Source: RGIG3528 sp045616485
GTDB lineage: Bacteria; Bacillota; Clostridia; Lachnospirales; Lachnospiraceae
Length of the DNA stretch: 64,000 nt
Direction of reading: 5' to 3'
NCBI GenBank assembly: GCA_045616485.1
Contig: JAZLGU010000035.1
Span: 20,293 to 84,292, forward strand
Part shown: positions 60,810-64,000 of the stretch, piece by piece
Position numbering within the stretch: the stretch's first letter is position 1
Layout of the letters: every line of letters starts with the position of its first letter
Notes under the pieces: model-generated
What the model was told of the DNA's origin: nothing
The model's database searches: none
Seen by the model: only the letters and a program-made list of their open reading frames with translations
Position numbers and translations under genes: made by a program

Positions 60810-61508
60810 ATGGCAGCAAAGATTTTAATTATTGAGGATGATGCATCTATTGCAGAGCTTGAAAAAGACTATTTCGAGCTGAACGAGTATGAGGTAGTCG
60901 TAGATGCAGATGGTAAAAAGGGACTTAAAGATGCACTGGAGATGGACTATAATCTCCTGGTGCTGGATATAATGCTCCCTGGAGTAGACGGCTTCGAGAT
61001 ATGTAAGCAGGTACGTGAAGTAAAGAACGTGCCGATTATCATGGTATCAGCCAAGAAGGAAGATATCGATAAGATTAAAGGCCTTGGATATGGTGCTGAC
61101 GATTTCATTACCAAGCCTTTCAGCCCAAATGAACTGGTAGCACGTATTAAGGCTCATCTGGCTACATATGAGCGTCTGTCCGGTGATGGTGCAAGAGCCA
61201 ATGAAATCATTGAGATTCGCGGACTTCGTATCGACAAGGGCTCCAGAAGAGTATTTATTAATGGCGAAGAAAAGAACTTCACCAAGAAGGAATTTGACCT
61301 TCTTACTTTCCTTGCTGAGAATCCTGACAGAGTATTTGAGAAAGAGACCCTCTTCAACAGAATCTGGGAGATGGAGTCCTACTCAGACGGCGATATCGCT
61401 ACAGTAACAGTACACATCAAGAAGATCAGAGAAAAGATTGAAGAGGATGCTACAAATCCTCAGTATATCGAAACTATCTGGGGCAAGGGATACAGATTTA
61501 AAGTGTGA
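60810..61508 (+). CDS. OmpR/PhoB-family response regulator
   Basis: DNA-binding partner of the kinase just upstream. The 232-aa protein has a receiver domain (about 3-115) with acidic pair EDD at 8-10, phospho-acceptor Asp53 in LVLDIMLPG, and the Lys of TKPFSPNEL. A winged-helix domain (about 135-230) ends with TVHIKKIREKIE and IWGKGYRF. It starts one base after the kinase stop behind AAAGGAG. No target operon is recognisable nearby. Repeat cluster B begins 7 bp after its stop. Confidence 0.96.
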   Translation: MAAKILIIEDDASIAELEKDYFELNEYEVVVDADGKKGLKDALEMDYNLLVLDIMLPGVDGFEICKQVREVKNVPIIMVSAKKEDIDKIKGLGYGADDFITKPFSPNELVARIKAHLATYERLSGDGARANEIIEIRGLRIDKGSRRVFINGEEKNFTKKEFDLLTFLAENPDRVFEKETLFNRIWEMESYSDGDIATVTVHIKKIREKIEEDATNPQYIETIWGKGYRFKV

Positions 61509-61514
61509 TGCACA

Positions 61515-61574
61515 TTGACAGAGGGACGTTTCTCTCTGTCATTTTTTTGTCACGGGGACGTTTCTCACTGTCAA
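61515..61574 (+). repeat. REP-like repeat cluster B, two direct copies
   Basis: Copies start at 61515 and 61547 (32-bp period). The first is a variant with perfect 8-base palindrome arms, TGACAGAG and CTCTGTCA. The second matches cluster A exactly over TTGTCACGGGGACGTTTC and beyond. It faces cluster C (61921-62011), which carries the same unit on the opposite strand. Confidence 0.9.
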
Positions 61575-61617
61575 CTTTTTAGCTCCGCTTGCTCCCTGGG
61601 CTCGCCCCATTCCCCTC

Positions 61618-61876
61618 TTTAAAGTCAAGGCAGTGATTTGAGTGATTTAAGTTATTATTAAGTGATATAAAAAAATCGACCTCATTCTGCTCGAGGTTGA
61701 CCGTTCGCGAGCAGTCACTAACTGCTAAGCCCTGCGAGTTCCGGGCTGGAACCGGAACTCGCGACGGTCATACCGGTAAGTGCCGTAGCCCGCTCGGGTC
61801 AAAGCTCGCAGGTATGAGGTCAGCTTTTTTTATATCACTCTATTCACATTGTGACCAATCCTGCCTTGGCTTTAAA
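61618..61876. mobile_element. Nested inverted-repeat element (MITE-like candidate) between opposed repeat clusters
   Basis: Three inverted repeats share almost one centre near 61748. Outer: TTTAAAGTCAAGGCAG (61618-61633) with CTGCCTTGGCTTTAAA (61861-61876), one mismatch. Middle: AGTGATATAAAAAAA-TC-GACCTCAT (61661-61685) with its complement at 61814-61839, differing only at 2-3 central bases. Core: GCGAGTTCCGG (61734-61744) with CCGGAACTCGC (61752-61762). Side hairpins: GCAGT/ACTGC (61711-61725) and GACCGT/ACGGTC (61699-61769). The core is GC-rich, unlike the surroundings. No coding frame of note and no transposase. With the opposed 32-bp clusters it fills the 61509-62015 gap. Confidence 0.65.
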
Positions 61877-61920
61877 CAGACTCATGGGGATACCGCCAGT
61901 GAGGTGCGCTCCGCAGGATG

Positions 61921-62011
61921 TGACAGTGAGAAACGTCCCCGTGACAAAAAAATGACAGTGAGAAACGTCCCCGTGACAAAAAGTTGACAGCGAGAAACGT
62001 CCCTGTGACAA
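61921..62011 (-). repeat. REP-like repeat cluster C, three copies on the opposite strand
   Basis: Copies at 61921, 61953 and 61985 (32-bp period) read on plus as TGACAGTGAGAAACGTCCCC followed by GTGACAA, the reverse complement of the cluster A/B unit. The third has two base changes. It ends 5 bp before the aminotransferase promoter. Confidence 0.9.
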
Positions 62012-62015
62012 CTTC

Positions 62016-62044
62016 TTGATATATTTGGGGGTTCAATGTATAAT
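62016..62044 (+). promoter_or_regulatory. Predicted promoter of the aminotransferase gene
   Basis: TTGATA (62016-62021), 17-bp spacer, TATAAT (62039-62044), immediately beyond repeat cluster C. Confidence 0.7.
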
Positions 62045-62077
62045 AATCTAAAGTTTTCTTGAAAGAGGCATGAGATT

Positions 62078-63265
62078 ATGATAAATGAAGCAATGATGGG
62101 ACTTGGAAAAAAGCGTTCTACGATTCGTGAGATATTTGAGTATGGTAATGCCAGAGCGAAGATCGTAGGTCGTGAGAATATCTATGATTTTTCGCTGGGT
62201 AATCCCAGTGTAGAGCCACCTCAGCTGGTGACAGATGTGATAAATGAATTTGTGGCCACTGAGCGCGCTGACGTGCTTCATGGATACACTAGCGCCACAG
62301 GTCTTGAATGGGTGAGACAGTCCATGGCAGACGGCCTGAATTCACGTTTTGGAACGAATTTCAATAAGGACAATTTTTATATGACTGTTGGTGCAGCAGC
62401 TTCTATCTGCATCGTATTAAAGGCTATTGCCTGTCCTGGTGATGAATTCATTGTGCCTGCACCATATTTTCCTGAGTATAAGTGCTGGATCGAGAATACA
62501 GCAGGTGCCAAGTGCGTGCTGATTCCGGCGGATCCTGATTCCTTCCAGATGAATTTTGCGGCTTTTGAGGCTTCCATCACAGAGCACACCAAGGCTGTTA
62601 TTATCAATACACCGAATAATCCTTCCGGAGCAGTATATTCTGAGGCTACCATAAAACGTATCGCTGAGATACTGGAGGCGGCAGAGAAAAAATACGGCCA
62701 CCAGATTTATCTTATTTCCGATGAGCCATACCGAGAGATTGTTTTCGACGGCTTTAAATTCCCGTTTGTAACAAAGTATTATAAAAACACCTTTGTATGT
62801 TACTCTTTTTCCAAGTCACTTTCGCTGCCTGGAGAGCGTATAGGCTATGTACTTGTGCCGGACGAAATGGATGATGCCAGAGACGTGTATGCTGCGGTAT
62901 GCGGCGCGGGACGTATTCTGGGTTATGTTAATGCCCCATCTCTTTTTCAGAGAGTGGCGGGGAAATGCGCTACCAAGACTTCAGATATTTCCATTTACAA
63001 TAAAAATCGTGACGTGCTTTACAAAGGACTTACCGACCTTGGCTTCACATGCGTAAAGCCTCAAGGTGCCTTTTACATGTTCCCACGCTCCCTGGAGTCT
63101 GACGATTACGCCTTCTGCGAGCGTGCCAAGAAGTACGATCTGCTTCTGGTACCGGGTACTGACTTTGGCTGCCCGGGACACGTTCGTATCGCTTACTGTG
63201 TGCAGACGGAAATGATTGAAAAAAGCCTGGCTGTATTTGAAAAGCTGGCAAAAGAGTATAGATAA
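62078..63265 (+). CDS. Class I/II PLP-dependent aminotransferase (AspB-like)
   Basis: Transfers amino groups between amino and keto acids, probably aspartate or an aromatic/aliphatic amino acid. The 395-aa protein has the fold-type I landmarks: GAAASICIVLKAI cofactor loop, NTPNNPSGAVYS, ISDEPYREIVFDG with the Asp/Tyr, and the PLP lysine in YSFSKSLSLPGERIGY near 247. The C-terminal PGTDFGCPGHVRIAY holds the substrate Arg. Length is typical. AAAGAGG precedes the ATG at 62078. It is a single-gene unit with its own promoter and terminator. The exact substrate is not readable. Confidence 0.92.
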   Translation: MINEAMMGLGKKRSTIREIFEYGNARAKIVGRENIYDFSLGNPSVEPPQLVTDVINEFVATERADVLHGYTSATGLEWVRQSMADGLNSRFGTNFNKDNFYMTVGAAASICIVLKAIACPGDEFIVPAPYFPEYKCWIENTAGAKCVLIPADPDSFQMNFAAFEASITEHTKAVIINTPNNPSGAVYSEATIKRIAEILEAAEKKYGHQIYLISDEPYREIVFDGFKFPFVTKYYKNTFVCYSFSKSLSLPGERIGYVLVPDEMDDARDVYAAVCGAGRILGYVNAPSLFQRVAGKCATKTSDISIYNKNRDVLYKGLTDLGFTCVKPQGAFYMFPRSLESDDYAFCERAKKYDLLLVPGTDFGCPGHVRIAYCVQTEMIEKSLAVFEKLAKEYR

Positions 63266-63275
63266 AAGAGTGGCT

Positions 63276-63312
63276 AAGAGCGTGGATAATTATAGTATCT
63301 ACGCTCTTTTTT
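63276..63312 (+). terminator. Intrinsic terminator of the aminotransferase gene
   Basis: AAGAGCGT (63276-63283) with ACGCTCTT (63301-63308), extended by further A/T pairs inside, then a run of T. Confidence 0.88.
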
Positions 63313-63373
63313 GGGTGAGTCACGTGACGAAGTGCAGGCTAATAGATCGCAGGAATGATTCTGGTGTTTTTCA

Positions 63374-63402
63374 TTGACAAAAAGTTGCTTTAGTTTTATA
63401 TT
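63374..63402 (+). promoter_or_regulatory. Predicted promoter of asnS
   Basis: TTGACA (63374-63379), 17-bp spacer, TATATT (63397-63402), about 40 bases before the asnS ATG. Confidence 0.75.
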
Positions 63403-63440
63403 TATGAGATAGTGTAAATCCATTGAAAGGAAGTAAAAAT

Positions 63441-64000
63441 ATGGAGTTAGTTAGTGTACGCGAATTATTCCGCGAAAAAGAAAAGTACGTAGGTACTGAA
63501 GTAACAGTAGGCGGCTGGGTTCGTTCCGTCAGAGATTCAAAGACATTTGGTTTCATCGTACTGAATGATGGTACATTTTTTGAGACCTTACAGATAGTTT
63601 ATCATGATACAATGGAGAATTTTAATGAGGTATGCAAGCTGAATGTAGGTGCAGCCATCATCGTAAAGGGCATGCTGGTAGCAACACCTACAGCCAAGCA
63701 GCCTTTTGAGATTCAGGCTACAGAGGTATTTGTAGAGGGTCCATCTACTCCGGACTATCCTCTTCAGAAAAAGGGACATACTCTTGAATATCTTCGTACC
63801 ATGACACATCTTCGCCCACGTACCAATATGTTCCAGGCAGTATTCAGAGTTCGTTCTCTTATTGCCTATGCTATTCACAACTTCTTCCAGGAAAGAGATT
63901 TCGTGTATGTTCATACACCAATCATTACAGGAAGTGACTGTGAAGGTGCTGGTGAAATGTTCCAGGTAACAACTCTTCCTATGGGAGAGCTTCCAATGAC
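63441..64000 (+). CDS. asnS: Asparaginyl-tRNA synthetase (3' end cut by window)
   Basis: Charges tRNA-Asn. The first 186 codons are visible and the frame is open to the window end. Residues 1-115 are the OB-fold anticodon-binding domain, with VTVGGWVRSVRDSKTFGFI near the start and LNDGTFFETLQIV. The class II catalytic domain begins with HLRPRTNMFQAVFRVRS and FFQERDFVYVHTPIITGSDCEGAGEMF. The F...HTP..T.SDCEGAGE motif is specific for AsnS rather than AspS or LysS. AAAGGAAG precedes the ATG. Confidence 0.95.
   Translation, partial: MELVSVRELFREKEKYVGTEVTVGGWVRSVRDSKTFGFIVLNDGTFFETLQIVYHDTMENFNEVCKLNVGAAIIVKGMLVATPTAKQPFEIQATEVFVEGPSTPDYPLQKKGHTLEYLRTMTHLRPRTNMFQAVFRVRSLIAYAIHNFFQERDFVYVHTPIITGSDCEGAGEMFQVTTLPMGELPM

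Noticed and set aside
61697..61987. Plus-strand 96-codon frame inside the palindromic element
   Set aside because: It reads through hairpin stems and inverted repeats; peptide composition is not protein-like and no ribosome site is present.

Overview
The window looks like chromosome from a motile, anaerobic, saccharolytic Lachnospiraceae bacterium (Butyrivibrio, Pseudobutyrivibrio, Roseburia or Lachnospira type). The genus is not settled from sequence alone. Supporting signs are a Clostridia-type GlgC/GlgD pair, SpoVG, a sigma-D-like flagellar promoter, a short SRP RNA, a SAM-I riboswitch before metK, CcpA-type cre sites, an LplB/YtcP-type sugar transporter and intracellular pectin enzymes. 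Many promoters fit TTGACA-N17-TATAAT closely. No prophage, CRISPR array, rRNA or tRNA gene was seen.

Layout. 1-7.8 kb is a glycan region: a partial glycosyltransferase on plus, then a minus-strand operon with a GT2-GT11 fusion (alpha-1,2-fucosyltransferase-like), gmd, fcl and manC, which would make and use GDP-L-fucose. 8.0-11.2 kb holds a two-gene minimal SUF system, a GNAT acetyltransferase and a leaderless pectinesterase, followed by a candidate small RNA. 11.6-17.2 kb has an M18 aminopeptidase, a strongly promoted PEP carboxykinase and metG. 17.2-23.6 kb, on minus, is a late flagellar operon (a 1038-aa protein with a FliK-like end, flagellin, FliS) followed by a LacI regulator. 23.7-31.8 kb holds glgC-glgD, spoVG, pth-mfd and a PrsA/SurA-like lipoprotein.

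32.4-44.8 kb is the most distinctive accessory region, a carbohydrate (probably pectin-oligosaccharide) uptake locus. It has a consensus promoter with a perfect cre site at the first gene, two CUT1 permeases and a 732-aa binding lipoprotein. Two successive modules follow, each made of two small membrane proteins and one MalK/UgpC ATPase, and then an AraC regulator and a GH28 polygalacturonase. 44.8-54.7 kb is mostly housekeeping (shikimate-kinase homologue, GT-C-like membrane protein, SRP RNA, tatD, ksgA, tadA). It also holds an uncharacterised pair: a 775-aa protein with a cyclic-nucleotide-binding-like start and a 562-aa TPR plus P-loop protein.

54.8-64 kb holds murA behind a folded leader, an HD-GYP protein, metK under a SAM-I riboswitch, a two-component system, a class I aminotransferase and the start of asnS. 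Eight copies of a 32-bp repeat lie in three clusters around the two-component system. Two of the clusters face each other across nested inverted repeats that share one centre, forming a palindrome-like element of about 500 bp. The main candidates for undescribed biology are the duplicated membrane-membrane-ATPase modules, this nested palindrome, the CNB-like/TPR-P-loop pair, the FliK-like flagellar protein and two unassigned structured RNAs.
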